A stretch of DNA of 38,478 bases from Deltaproteobacteria bacterium (GTDB taxonomy: Bacteria; Myxococcota; B64-G9): contig JAFDKH010000038.1 of assembly GCA_019307065.1 (NCBI GenBank), forward strand, positions 1 through 38,478, given 5' to 3'. Positions 30,387 through 38,478 of the stretch are shown here, piece after piece. Position 1 is the first letter of the stretch. The number at the start of each line of letters is the position of its first letter. A program made the translations under genes and the position numbers. The notes under the pieces were generated by a model. The model was given only the letters and a program-made list of their open reading frames with translations. It had not been told where the DNA came from and ran no database searches.

Positions 30387-32453
30387 ATGACCGACGCCCA
30401 AGACACTCTTGCCTATATCAGCAGCCTGCAAGACCGTGAAATCCACCAGGCCCTGAACTGGGAAGGCAGCTACGCAGACTACCTCGAGATCGTTCGCAAA
30501 AATCCGCGGGTGATGCGAACTGCCTATCAGCGCCTTTACGACATGGTCTTGTCACACGGCACCGAAGAATATGTAGACTCCAAAAAGAAAATCATTAGCT
30601 ATAATTTCTTCTCGAAGATGAACAAGGGCGGGCCCGACGCTATCTACGGACTGGACATTCCCTTGATGCGCCTGATCAATGTATTCAAGAGCGCCGCCAA
30701 GTTTTACGGCACTGAACGTAGGGTTCTACTGCTTCACGGGCCGGTTGGTTCGTCCAAAAGCACAATTGTGCGCTTGCTGAAACGCGGCCTCGAAGAGTAC
30801 AGCCGAACCGACGCTGGTGCTCTTTACACCTACGGCTGGACAATCAGCTGGGACGGTAAAACCGAAAGCGAAGAATTTGCTCCTTGCCCGATGAACGAAG
30901 AGCCCTTCAAGCTTATCCCGCCCGAGTTGCGCAAGAAAATTCTCGAGCACTTGGAGATCGACCGGCAAGATCTGGATCATCCGATTCCCGATTTCGGAGA
31001 TCTGTGTCCGGTTTGTCGCTACACCTACAACCACCTGATGAAACGTTATGACGGCGACTGGCAGAAAGTAATCAAGCATGTCAAAGTGCGCAGATTGGCG
31101 CTCAGCGAAAAAGATCGCGTAGGAATCGGCACCTTTCAGCCCAAAGATGAAAAGAACCAGGATTCGACTGAGCTGACCGGCGACATCAACTATCGCAAAA
31201 TTGCCGAGTATGGCTCGGACTCCGATCCGCGGGCCTTCAATTTCGACGGGGAATTCAACATCGCCAATCGCGGAATAGTCGAATTCATCGAAATTCTCAA
31301 ACTCGACGTGGCCTTCTTGTACGATCTTCTGGGCGCCACTCAGGAACACCTGATAAAACCCAAGAAGTTCTCGCAAACCGACATCGACGAAGTCATCATC
31401 GGTCATACCAACGAAGCCGAATTTCGCAAACTGCTCAGTAACGAATTTATGGAGGCCCTCAGAGATCGAACCGTCAAGATCGACATTCCCTACATAACCA
31501 AAGCCACCGAAGAAGTCCGCATCTATCAAAAGGACTACGACGCCGACAGAATTCGCGGCAAGCACATTGCTCCGCACACTCTCGAAATGGCGTCGGCCTG
31601 GGCCGTCCTGACCCGCCTGGAAGAACCCAAAAAACACAACCTGACATTACTGCAGAAAATGAAGCTCTATGACGGCAAGTCACTGACCGGCTTCACCCAG
31701 GACAACCTCAAGGAGTTGCGCAAGGAAGCCGAACGCGAGGGCATGGACGGGATCAGCCCGCGCTACATCCAGGACAAAATCTCCAACTCCCTGGTCAGCG
31801 ACAAGGGTGAAGGCTGCATAAATCCATTCCTGGTGCTCAACGAACTCGAGGCCGGCCTGAAGAGCCACACCCTCTTGACCAACGAGGAGGACCGCAAGCG
31901 CTATAAAGAGCTTCTGACCATAGTCAAACAAGAGTACGAAGACATCGTCAAAAACGAGGTCCAGCGGGCAATTTCGGCCGACGAAGAGGCCATCTCGAAC
32001 CTGTGCGCCAATTACATCGACAACGTCAAGGCCTACACTCAAAAAGAAAAAGTAAAAAACAAATATACCGGCCAGTACGAAGAGCCGGACGAGCGCTTGA
32101 TGCGTTCAATCGAGGAGAAGATCGATATCCCCGAGAGCCGCAAGGACGACTTCCGCACCGAGTTGATGAATTACATCGGGGCCCTGGCTGTGGACGGCAA
32201 GACTTTCGACTACCGCACCAACGAGCGCCTGCAGAAAGCCCTCGAACTCAAACTGTTCGAAGACCAGAAAGATTCCATCAAACTGACCAGCCTGGTCAGC
32301 TCGGTAGTCGACAAAGAAACCCAGGAAAAGATCGACGTAGTCAAGCAGCGCATGATCAACAACTACGGCTATTGTGAAATCTGTTCGACCGACGTGTTGA
32401 GCTTTGTGGCTTCTATCTTTGCCAGGGGTGATGCCAAGGATGAGGACGCCTAA
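30387..32453 (+). CDS. prkA: PrkA serine protein kinase / AAA+ protein (YeaG)
   Basis: The 688-residue protein matches the PrkA family: [20 protein letters not shown] at the start, AAA+ Walker [10 protein letters not shown] (residues 118-126), conserved [21 protein letters not shown] (zinc-knuckle-like), and the C-terminal kinase-like domain ([20 protein letters not shown]...[18 protein letters not shown]). E. coli YeaG is a stress kinase of nitrogen starvation; B. subtilis PrkA affects sporulation and has recently been described with AAA+ protease-like activity. The ATG has a strong ribosome site (GGGAGGAG). It heads a prkA-yeaH-spoVR operon, a conserved triad in proteobacteria. Confidence 0.96.
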   Translation: MTDAQDTLAYISSLQDREIHQALNWEGSYADYLEIVRKNPRVMRTAYQRLYDMVLSHGTEEYVDSKKKIISYNFFSKMNKGGPDAIYGLDIPLMRLINVFKSAAKFYGTERRVLLLHGPVGSSKSTIVRLLKRGLEEYSRTDAGALYTYGWTISWDGKTESEEFAPCPMNEEPFKLIPPELRKKILEHLEIDRQDLDHPIPDFGDLCPVCRYTYNHLMKRYDGDWQKVIKHVKVRRLALSEKDRVGIGTFQPKDEKNQDSTELTGDINYRKIAEYGSDSDPRAFNFDGEFNIANRGIVEFIEILKLDVAFLYDLLGATQEHLIKPKKFSQTDIDEVIIGHTNEAEFRKLLSNEFMEALRDRTVKIDIPYITKATEEVRIYQKDYDADRIRGKHIAPHTLEMASAWAVLTRLEEPKKHNLTLLQKMKLYDGKSLTGFTQDNLKELRKEAEREGMDGISPRYIQDKISNSLVSDKGEGCINPFLVLNELEAGLKSHTLLTNEEDRKRYKELLTIVKQEYEDIVKNEVQRAISADEEAISNLCANYIDNVKAYTQKEKVKNKYTGQYEEPDERLMRSIEEKIDIPESRKDDFRTELMNYIGALAVDGKTFDYRTNERLQKALELKLFEDQKDSIKLTSLVSSVVDKETQEKIDVVKQRMINNYGYCEICSTDVLSFVASIFARGDAKDEDA

Positions 32454-32501
32454 CAAGCGGCCTTCTAAAAAGCCATTGGCCAACGAGAACTAGAGACAGC
32501 C

Positions 32502-33611
32502 ATGACCCAGAAGATCGACGCAGACCACGCACGTTTTCGGCATATCGTGCGCGGCAAGATCAAAGAGAACCTCAAAAAATTCATCACCAAGGGCGAGATC
32601 CTGGGTAAAAAGGGCAAAGACATCGTCTCCATTCCGCTGCCTCAGATTCAAATTCCTCGTTTTCAATATGGACACAAGGAAACCGGCGGCACCGGCCAGG
32701 GCGATGGAGAGGTCGGGACCGTTTTGGCGCCCGGAGACGTCGAAGGTAAGGGCACCGGCCAGGCTGGCGAGGATCCATCCGAGCATTTGCTCGAGGTAGA
32801 CGTTTCGATCGACGAATTGGCCGAGATCCTCGGCGAAGAGCTGGAGCTTCCGCGAATCGAACCACGTGGCAAACATCGCCTGGAGGCCGAGAAATCCCGT
32901 TATACCGGCATTCACCGGGTCGGGCCGGAGTCTTTGAGACACTTCAAGCGCACCTACAAGGCGGCCTTGAAGCGACAGATTTCGGCCGGGCTGTACGATC
33001 CGAAAAATCCGATCGTAATCCCAATCCGCGAAGATAAACGCTACCGTTCCTGGAGAGTCTCCTGGTTGCCCGAGTCGAATGCGGTGATTATTTATATTAT
33101 GGACGTCTCCGGCTCGATGGGCGAAGAGCAGAAGGAAATCGTGCGGATCGAATCTTTCTGGATCGACACCTGGCTACAGAGCCAATATGAAGGGCTCGAA
33201 GTTCGCTATATCACCCATGATGCCGCCGCGCGCGAAGTCGATCGGCACACTTTTTTCCACACCCGCGAAAGCGGCGGCACAATGATTTCATCAGCCTACC
33301 AGTTATGTGCCGATATAATTTCCGCCGAGTACGCCACCGGCGAGTGGAACATTTATCCGTTTCATTTTAGTGACGGTGACAACTGGTCCTCGGACGACAC
33401 CAAGACCTGCATCGAGCTATTGAAAGACAGGATTTTTCCGCAGGCTAATCAGTTCGGCTACGGCCAGGTCGAAAGCCCTTATGGCTCAGGTCAATTCATC
33501 AAGGATCTGCAAGAGACATTTCCAGAAGAAGAAAAGCTGGTCATGTCGGAAATTCCCGATCGCGACGCGATTATCGGTTCGATTCGCGACTTCTTGGGAA
33601 AAGGAAGGTAA
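32502..33611 (+). CDS. yeaH: YeaH/YhbH family protein (DUF444, von Willebrand A-like)
   Basis: The 369-residue protein begins with the usual basic segment ([19 protein letters not shown]), a Gly-rich linker, and from residue 197 a von Willebrand A-type domain with a complete MIDAS motif DVSGSMG (Asp201, Ser203, Ser205). Conserved blocks include [16 protein letters not shown] and [35 protein letters not shown]444 proteins are produced with PrkA and SpoVR and are thought to act in the same stress or sporulation-like programme, but the biochemical role is open. The stop is 4 nt from the spoVR start. Confidence 0.94.
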   Translation: MTQKIDADHARFRHIVRGKIKENLKKFITKGEILGKKGKDIVSIPLPQIQIPRFQYGHKETGGTGQGDGEVGTVLAPGDVEGKGTGQAGEDPSEHLLEVDVSIDELAEILGEELELPRIEPRGKHRLEAEKSRYTGIHRVGPESLRHFKRTYKAALKRQISAGLYDPKNPIVIPIREDKRYRSWRVSWLPESNAVIIYIMDVSGSMGEEQKEIVRIESFWIDTWLQSQYEGLEVRYITHDAAAREVDRHTFFHTRESGGTMISSAYQLCADIISAEYATGEWNIYPFHFSDGDNWSSDDTKTCIELLKDRIFPQANQFGYGQVESPYGSGQFIKDLQETFPEEEKLVMSEIPDRDAIIGSIRDFLGKGR

Positions 33612-33615
33612 GCCC

Positions 33616-35127
33616 GTGAGCCTGCCTCGCTATCTGGCAGAATTGCAGCAGGAGATCGAGGGGTACGCCTCCGATTTCGGGCTCGACTTCTTCGACACGA
33701 TCTTCGAGGTTCTGCCCTATGACGCCATCAACATGGTGGCCGCCTACGGCGGTTTTCCCACCCGCTATCCCCACTGGCGCTTCGGCATGGAATACGAGCA
33801 GCTAAAACAAAGCTATGCCTATGGACTGTCCAAGATCTACGAGATGGTCATCAATAACGACCCGTGTTATGCCTACTTGCTCGAGGGCAACTCTTTAGTC
33901 GACCAGAAAACGGTCATGGCCCATGTCTACGCCCACTGTGATTTCTTCAAGAACAACTTGTGGTTCAAAGACACTAATCGGAAAATGATGAACGGGATGG
34001 CCAATCACGGCACTCGAATCCGGCGCTATATGTCCAAATTCGGCGTCGACCGGGTCGAAGGTTTCGTCGACACTTGTCTCTCAATCGAAAACCTGATCGA
34101 CATGCACGCTCCGATGATCCAGCGCCGGGCCACTGCCAAGAGTAAGCAGTCCGACGAATGCCCCAAGAGATCAGCCGGCGGTGAAGTCCCCAAGCTACCG
34201 GTCAAGCGGCGCTATCTTGACCCCTACATCAACCCGGCCGAGTTCATTGAAGAGCAAAAGAAAAAGCTGGCCAAACAGAGAAAGAAGGCCAAACGGTTCC
34301 CGCCCAATCCCGAACGGGACGTGCTGCTGTGTCTCATGGAACACGCCCCGCTCAACCGCTGGCAGCGAGATGTCATGGGCATTATTCGTGAAGAGGCCTA
34401 CTATTTTGCGCCCCAGGGCCAGACCAAAATTATGAATGAAGGCTGGGCCACTTACTGGCACTCGACGATCTGCACCCAGAAAGCTCTGACCGACGCCGAG
34501 ATAGTCGATTTCGCCGATCACCATTCAGGCATCATGGGCACCCAGCCGGGCAGGCTCAACCCCTACAAGATGGGCATTGAGCTCTTCCGCTATATCGAAG
34601 ACAAGTGGAATCGGGGACGTTTCGGCAAGGATTACGAAGACTGTTCCGATCTGGACAAGAAACGCCGGTGGGATAAAAAACTGGGACAGGGGCGCGAGAA
34701 AATATTCGAGATCCGCCGACTGCATAATGACGTTACCTTTATCGATGAGTTTGTCGACGAGGAATTCTGCTTCGAGCAGAAGCTTTTCGGCTATCATTAC
34801 AACCAGCGTAGCGGTAACTGGGAAATCGACACGCGCACCTTCAAAGAAGTAAAAGCGCGGCTACTGTTCTCGCTGACCAACTTCGGCCAGCCAATCATCG
34901 AAGTGGTTGATCTCAACTACCTGAATCGGGGCGAGCTGCTGCTGGTTCATCGTTTCGAAGGCGCCAGTTTGAAGCTGGACTGGGCCCAACTGACAATGCA
35001 GGCCTTACACCGTATTTGGACCCGGCCGATTCTGGTGCAGACCGTCATGAACGACAAACCCACCCTGCTGCGCTACGACGGCCAGGAACACACCTCCGAA
35101 ACCATATCTGCCGACGACAACCTGTAA
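33616..35127 (+). CDS. spoVR: SpoVR family protein
   Basis: The 503-residue product starts at GTG 33616 with AAGGAAGG 7 nt upstream; an extended frame begins at 33481 but that part lies inside yeaH. The SpoVR signatures are YDAINMVAAYGGFPTRYPHW, GNSLVDQKTVMAHVYAHCDF, and EGWATYWHSTICTQK with NPYKMGIELFRYIEDKWNRG. B. subtilis SpoVR affects spore cortex; in proteobacteria and Myxococcus the triad links to stress response and peptidoglycan changes. Between residues 175 and 225 there is a charged linker. Third gene of the prkA-yeaH-spoVR operon. Confidence 0.95.
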   Translation: MSLPRYLAELQQEIEGYASDFGLDFFDTIFEVLPYDAINMVAAYGGFPTRYPHWRFGMEYEQLKQSYAYGLSKIYEMVINNDPCYAYLLEGNSLVDQKTVMAHVYAHCDFFKNNLWFKDTNRKMMNGMANHGTRIRRYMSKFGVDRVEGFVDTCLSIENLIDMHAPMIQRRATAKSKQSDECPKRSAGGEVPKLPVKRRYLDPYINPAEFIEEQKKKLAKQRKKAKRFPPNPERDVLLCLMEHAPLNRWQRDVMGIIREEAYYFAPQGQTKIMNEGWATYWHSTICTQKALTDAEIVDFADHHSGIMGTQPGRLNPYKMGIELFRYIEDKWNRGRFGKDYEDCSDLDKKRRWDKKLGQGREKIFEIRRLHNDVTFIDEFVDEEFCFEQKLFGYHYNQRSGNWEIDTRTFKEVKARLLFSLTNFGQPIIEVVDLNYLNRGELLLVHRFEGASLKLDWAQLTMQALHRIWTRPILVQTVMNDKPTLLRYDGQEHTSETISADDNL

Positions 35128-35142
35128 GCCCAAAGGATTATC

Positions 35143-36543
35143 ATGAAGCCATCTGCATCGATTGCCAGCTTGATATTTGTTCTGATCACTTTCTGCGGCT
35201 GCACAAAGATTATGCCGCCGATCGATCTAAGCCAGCTGAATTCTGCCTATTTGGACAGCTGTAAAAAAGCCGGGGCGATCGTGATCATGGACGAACGCTA
35301 TGAAGATTACTGGGCCAAGAGCTACGACAACACCAAGGCGATTACTCTCGGCCAGATGGGGGAACTGACCTCGGCCAGAACTTTAGCGAACCCGGTGCGC
35401 CGCAAGCTTATCCACATATTCAACGAAGCCGGCGCCGAGAACGCCACTGAATTCGAGGTTGTGCATTACCGCGAGAGACCGCCGCCGGTGGATGTGCATG
35501 TCTGGAAATCCGACGGCACTCTCAAAGACATTCAGGCCCGTATATCCGGAACTGAGTCTTTCGTCGATTGGCCCTGCAGCAGCCGCCTGCCGCGCCTGAC
35601 CCGTTTCAGGATTCCTCAGCTCAGACCCGGAGACACAGTAGAGATTATCCACCCGCTCAGCGGCCCGAATCAGGAGTACTGGAAATTCGGCAGCCAGACA
35701 ATGTGCGTTTTGAATTCGAAAGTCGTCTTCGGACATGCGCATGACACTACCAACATAGACTTGAGTGCGGTGACCTTCGACAGGACCGGCACGATCGCAC
35801 GCACGAGCGGCCAGGGCGAGCATCCGGTTGTTTTCGAATCGACCAGCCCGCTGTTGCCGATGCCGGCCGAACAGTTGCCCGTCCTGGTGCGCAGTGCCCG
35901 CTGCCGGGGTTGGGACTATTTGCGCGGCGGCCTTTTCTCGACTCCCTTGTGGCTGGCGCGTTCAGGATCGATTACCGGTTCCGGCAAGGTTCCCGAAAAA
36001 CTGACTGGGCTGGTTACTGACAATCAAATCGCCAAGCGCCTCGGCCAGTTGGCCGCCTGGCTCAAGGATGTTCATGTCAAAACCAAGAAGGTTCCCCATT
36101 GGATGCAGTGGCTACCGCTTGAACCGGTTGACGAGGTCGCCCTCAAGAACGGCGGCAGTCCGGGCGGCGTAGCCGCGCTGGTCTTCAGGATTCTCGAAAT
36201 GGCCGAGCTCAAACCCCGCTTCGGCCTGGTTCACCTGGAGGCCGCCTACCCTTTCATGAAGAAATGGGCGGCCCCGATTCAATTCACCAGCCTGGCCGTC
36301 GTTGTCAATGATGAAACCGGCAAAATTCACTGGATTGTGCCGGGGCAACCCTTCGACCCTGCCCAACCTATCCCTAAAGCCCTACTGGGTCGAGAGGCGA
36401 TCATCATGGAACGCTGGGTCGCCGATCGCTACAAGGGCGGCGGGGCCTGCAAACCCGATCTGGAACTGCTGTACTCATGCAACAACGCCACTCGCGAACC
36501 GCTCTGTGTAAAGAAAGTCAAAATCGGCCAGACAGCCGACTGA
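35143..36543 (+). CDS. Lipoprotein with DUF3857/transglutaminase-like layout, lacking catalytic residues
   Basis: The 466-residue protein has a lipoprotein signal (LIFVLITFCGC, Cys20). Residues 85-170 (RRKLIHIFNEAGAENATEFE, then WKSDGTLKDIQARIS and LRPGDTVEIIHPLSG) resemble DUF3857, which precedes transglutaminase domains in exported proteins. Residues 295-430 resemble a transglutaminase core, but where GDCKDKA would supply the catalytic Cys the sequence is GGSPGGVAALVF (Ser339), and the expected FNH motif reads FTS. It is probably a binding or scaffold domain. AAAGGA lies 5 nt before the ATG. Position 15 nt after spoVR suggests it belongs to that operon. Fold is inference. Confidence 0.6.
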   Translation: MKPSASIASLIFVLITFCGCTKIMPPIDLSQLNSAYLDSCKKAGAIVIMDERYEDYWAKSYDNTKAITLGQMGELTSARTLANPVRRKLIHIFNEAGAENATEFEVVHYRERPPPVDVHVWKSDGTLKDIQARISGTESFVDWPCSSRLPRLTRFRIPQLRPGDTVEIIHPLSGPNQEYWKFGSQTMCVLNSKVVFGHAHDTTNIDLSAVTFDRTGTIARTSGQGEHPVVFESTSPLLPMPAEQLPVLVRSARCRGWDYLRGGLFSTPLWLARSGSITGSGKVPEKLTGLVTDNQIAKRLGQLAAWLKDVHVKTKKVPHWMQWLPLEPVDEVALKNGGSPGGVAALVFRILEMAELKPRFGLVHLEAAYPFMKKWAAPIQFTSLAVVVNDETGKIHWIVPGQPFDPAQPIPKALLGREAIIMERWVADRYKGGGACKPDLELLYSCNNATREPLCVKKVKIGQTAD

Positions 36544-36565
36544 ACAGACCGGCTGATTTAGGCAA

Positions 36566-38478
36566 TTATTTTTGAGGTGGTTTGGAGCTGCCCGACTGCA
36601 ACTGAGTCAGTTGGCGTACTTCGGCAACCTTTTCTTCGGACCCGACCACGACCAGAGTGTCTCCGCGAGCCAGGGGAACCGACGGATCGGGAAAAGTAGT
36701 CGCGCTTCCGCGATGGCGGACGGCGTAGACATTCACCCCGAAGCGGGCCCGTAAATCGAGTTCGCGCAGACTTTTGCCGGCCAACCCTGAGCCTACCGGG
36801 ATTTCGTCTTTGATCTCCCCCGAGGTCAGGTGAACCTGTTCTTCCCTGGTTTTTTTAGTCGTCTGGCCCTCGACGAACTTGATCAACGCATCGCGGTTCA
36901 AGATCTCACGATTGTAGAAAGCAATTACGTCGGCCTGGCCTATCCAGCCTGTCAGGCGCCCGTCTTTCTCAACCACCGGCAGCTCTTCGATGTGATGCTG
37001 TGAAAAAAGAGTCATACAGCGATCCAGGGTGTTGTCGGGAAAAACAGAACAGGTAGTACGATGCATCAAGTCGGCGGCTACCACCAGGGGCTCGAGTGAA
37101 CCCTCGTCCCGAATAATCGATGCCACGTCATCGCCGGTGATTACTCCGATCAGAAACCCCTTGTCATCGGTCACGTACTGCTGGGAGTGTCCGCAGCCCA
37201 GGACCGAATCCACTGTATCAGCCAGGCTGTCTTCGAGATGCAGGGTCTTCTCGATCGGGTGGTTCAGCTCGCTCACTTGAGTTGCAGTCATTATCTCAGC
37301 TTCGCCGCCGCCGACACCCCGCGAACCGCGCCGGACCAGCTTCAAGGTATAAATTGACTCGGGCAACAATTTCTGGGCAAGGACTGTCGCAATTATGCAG
37401 GCCAGCATGAGCGGCAGGATAATCGTGTGCCGATCGGTCAACTCGAAGACAATCAGAATCGCAGTCAACGGCGCGTGAGTCGTGGCCGCCACCACGGCCC
37501 CCATGGCAACTAAGGCATAGGCGCTCGGGCTGGCAACCATGTCGGCCGGCAGAAACATATTGGCCAGGGTACCGAAAGCCCCGCCCAGACAAGCGCCGAT
37601 GAACAACGAGGGCGCGAAGATCCCGCCCGAACCGCCCGAGCCGATCGTCGTGCCGGTGGCAAAGATCTTGACCGCCAGGAGCATCAACAACAATCCCAGG
37701 CCGGTCATGGTCCCCAGTGGAATCTGGCCCGACTCCCAGTGCAGGACTTGCTCGATGGTTTCGTAGCCGACACCCATTATCTGCGGCAGCCAGATGGCAA
37801 TCACGCCAATCAAGGCCCCGCCGAACATGGCCTTGGCATACTGTGGTACTGGCAATAGATCCCAAAAATCTTCCAGGGCGTAGAGCCCCTTTATAAAAGC
37901 CACCCCGGCCACCGCCGACAAGACCCCGAGCAAAACGTACAAGATCAACTCCCAGGCGCTGACCAGGTCGTACGCGGCGACCACAAAGGCCGGTGAGTTG
38001 CCCAGATGAAAGCGGGTTATGACCGTGGCGATAACCGCAGCCACCACCAACGGACTGAAAACCCTGACATGCCCGCGGCCCATGATGATTTCGATCGCGA
38101 AGAGCACTCCGGCAATCGGAGCGTTGAAAGTCGCCGCAATACCGGCCGCCGCCCCGCAGCCGACCAAGATCTTCAAGTGCTCGCCTTTATGGCCGAAGAA
38201 TTGTCCGACCGACGAGCCGACCGCGCTGCCAATTTGCACGATCGGACCTTCGCGACCGACCGAAGTGCCGGTCCCAATCGAGATGGCGCTGGCCAAGATT
38301 TTTACGGCCGCCACCCGGGGCCGAATGCGGCCGCCCTGATTGGTACAGGCGTCCATCACTTCGGGAACCCCGTGGCCTTTGGCTTCGCGGGCCAGGAAAT
38401 AAACCAGCGGCCCGACGATCAGCCCGCCGACGGCCGGGGCCAGAATTATCCAGTACCATTCGGTATCCGCCAACTGAT
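36566..38478 (-). CDS. ClC chloride channel/transporter with CBS pair and TrkA-C domain (N-terminus outside window)
   Basis: At least 637 residues; the frame is open to the window edge, and the first codon in the listed frame (38473) is TTG in a stretch already inside the channel, so the N-terminal helices lie beyond 38478. ClC motifs: GTGTSVGREGP (gating Glu in GREGP), GSGGSGGIFAPSLFIGA, multiple membrane helices. The C-terminal part has two CBS domains (about residues 395-520) and then a TrkA-C/RCK-C domain (LAGKSLRELDLRARFGVNVY...PLARGDTLVVVGSEEKV). The fusion is a cytosolic ligand-regulated chloride channel or H+/Cl- antiporter. It converges with the lipoprotein gene. Confidence 0.93.
   Translation of the reverse strand, partial: QLADTEWYWIILAPAVGGLIVGPLVYFLAREAKGHGVPEVMDACTNQGGRIRPRVAAVKILASAISIGTGTSVGREGPIVQIGSAVGSSVGQFFGHKGEHLKILVGCGAAAGIAATFNAPIAGVLFAIEIIMGRGHVRVFSPLVVAAVIATVITRFHLGNSPAFVVAAYDLVSAWELILYVLLGVLSAVAGVAFIKGLYALEDFWDLLPVPQYAKAMFGGALIGVIAIWLPQIMGVGYETIEQVLHWESGQIPLGTMTGLGLLLMLLAVKIFATGTTIGSGGSGGIFAPSLFIGACLGGAFGTLANMFLPADMVASPSAYALVAMGAVVAATTHAPLTAILIVFELTDRHTIILPLMLACIIATVLAQKLLPESIYTLKLVRRGSRGVGGGEAEIMTATQVSELNHPIEKTLHLEDSLADTVDSVLGCGHSQQYVTDDKGFLIGVITGDDVASIIRDEGSLEPLVVAADLMHRTTCSVFPDNTLDRCMTLFSQHHIEELPVVEKDGRLTGWIGQADVIAFYNREILNRDALIKFVEGQTTKKTREEQVHLTSGEIKDEIPVGSGLAGKSLRELDLRARFGVNVYAVRHRGSATTFPDPSVPLARGDTLVVVGSEEKVAEVRQLTQLQSGSSKPPQK

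Noticed and set aside
30726-31637. Long minus-strand ORF inside prkA
   Set aside because: Shadow of prkA in another frame; no family features, while prkA is complete.
1-38478. tRNA or rRNA genes
   Set aside because: No cloverleaf with TTCGA-type T-loop or rRNA core sequence was found in the intergenic regions, which are all short.

Overview
The window looks like a compact chromosomal segment from a member of the former Deltaproteobacteria, most likely Myxococcota or a close relative. The pointers are a PspF-controlled phage-shock operon, an MJ0042-type zinc-ribbon membrane protein, a PrkA-YeaH-SpoVR triad, surface proteins built from WGxxSDDVWAVG, SBBP-like and FG-GAP propeller repeats, and a MYXO-CTERM-like C-terminal tail (Cys pair, membrane helix, Arg-rich end). 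The phylum is inferred from gene content; no rRNA or ribosomal protein gene is present.

Layout. 1-1305: amgK/murU-like cell-wall sugar salvage pair. 1375-4008: psp stress locus (pspABC on minus, pspF divergent) with a well-formed sigma-54 promoter. 4107-5155: putative outer-membrane barrel and tatA. 5152-8467: helical-repeat protein and a zinc-ribbon/DPF-motif membrane protein split by a frameshift in a 12-nt KEAP-coding repeat. 8622-12612: PhaR-like regulator, ParA-like ATPase, two tandem ArsA/Get3-like ATPases and YjbQ. 12680-16524: HEAT lipoprotein, TPR lipoprotein and M48 membrane protease. 16526-18754: five tightly packed small genes on minus whose order and features resemble a miniature type III secretion translocator operon (lcrG-lcrV-lcrH-yopB-yopD order). 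18755-24389: decayed IS481-like end, inverted repeats and three large surface/lipoprotein propeller genes, bracketed by a short imperfect direct repeat. 24390-28859: secreted protein, then ruvX-mltG-ABC ATPase-ABC permease. 28869-30261: cupin and an atypical radical SAM protein. 30387-36543: prkA-yeaH-spoVR followed by a transglutaminase-like lipoprotein that lacks the expected catalytic residues. 36566-end: ClC channel/transporter with CBS and TrkA-C domains, incomplete at its N-terminus.

How it fits together. Much of the window concerns the cell envelope: psp membrane-stress response, peptidoglycan salvage (AmgK/MurU) and synthesis termination (MltG), Tat export, lipoproteins, an M48 protease and an ABC-2 exporter. 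The accessory part (16.5-24.4 kb) holds the least ordinary content. No tRNA, rRNA or CRISPR array was found. Genes are closely packed, with several 4-bp start/stop overlaps, and converging genes leave almost no room for terminators.
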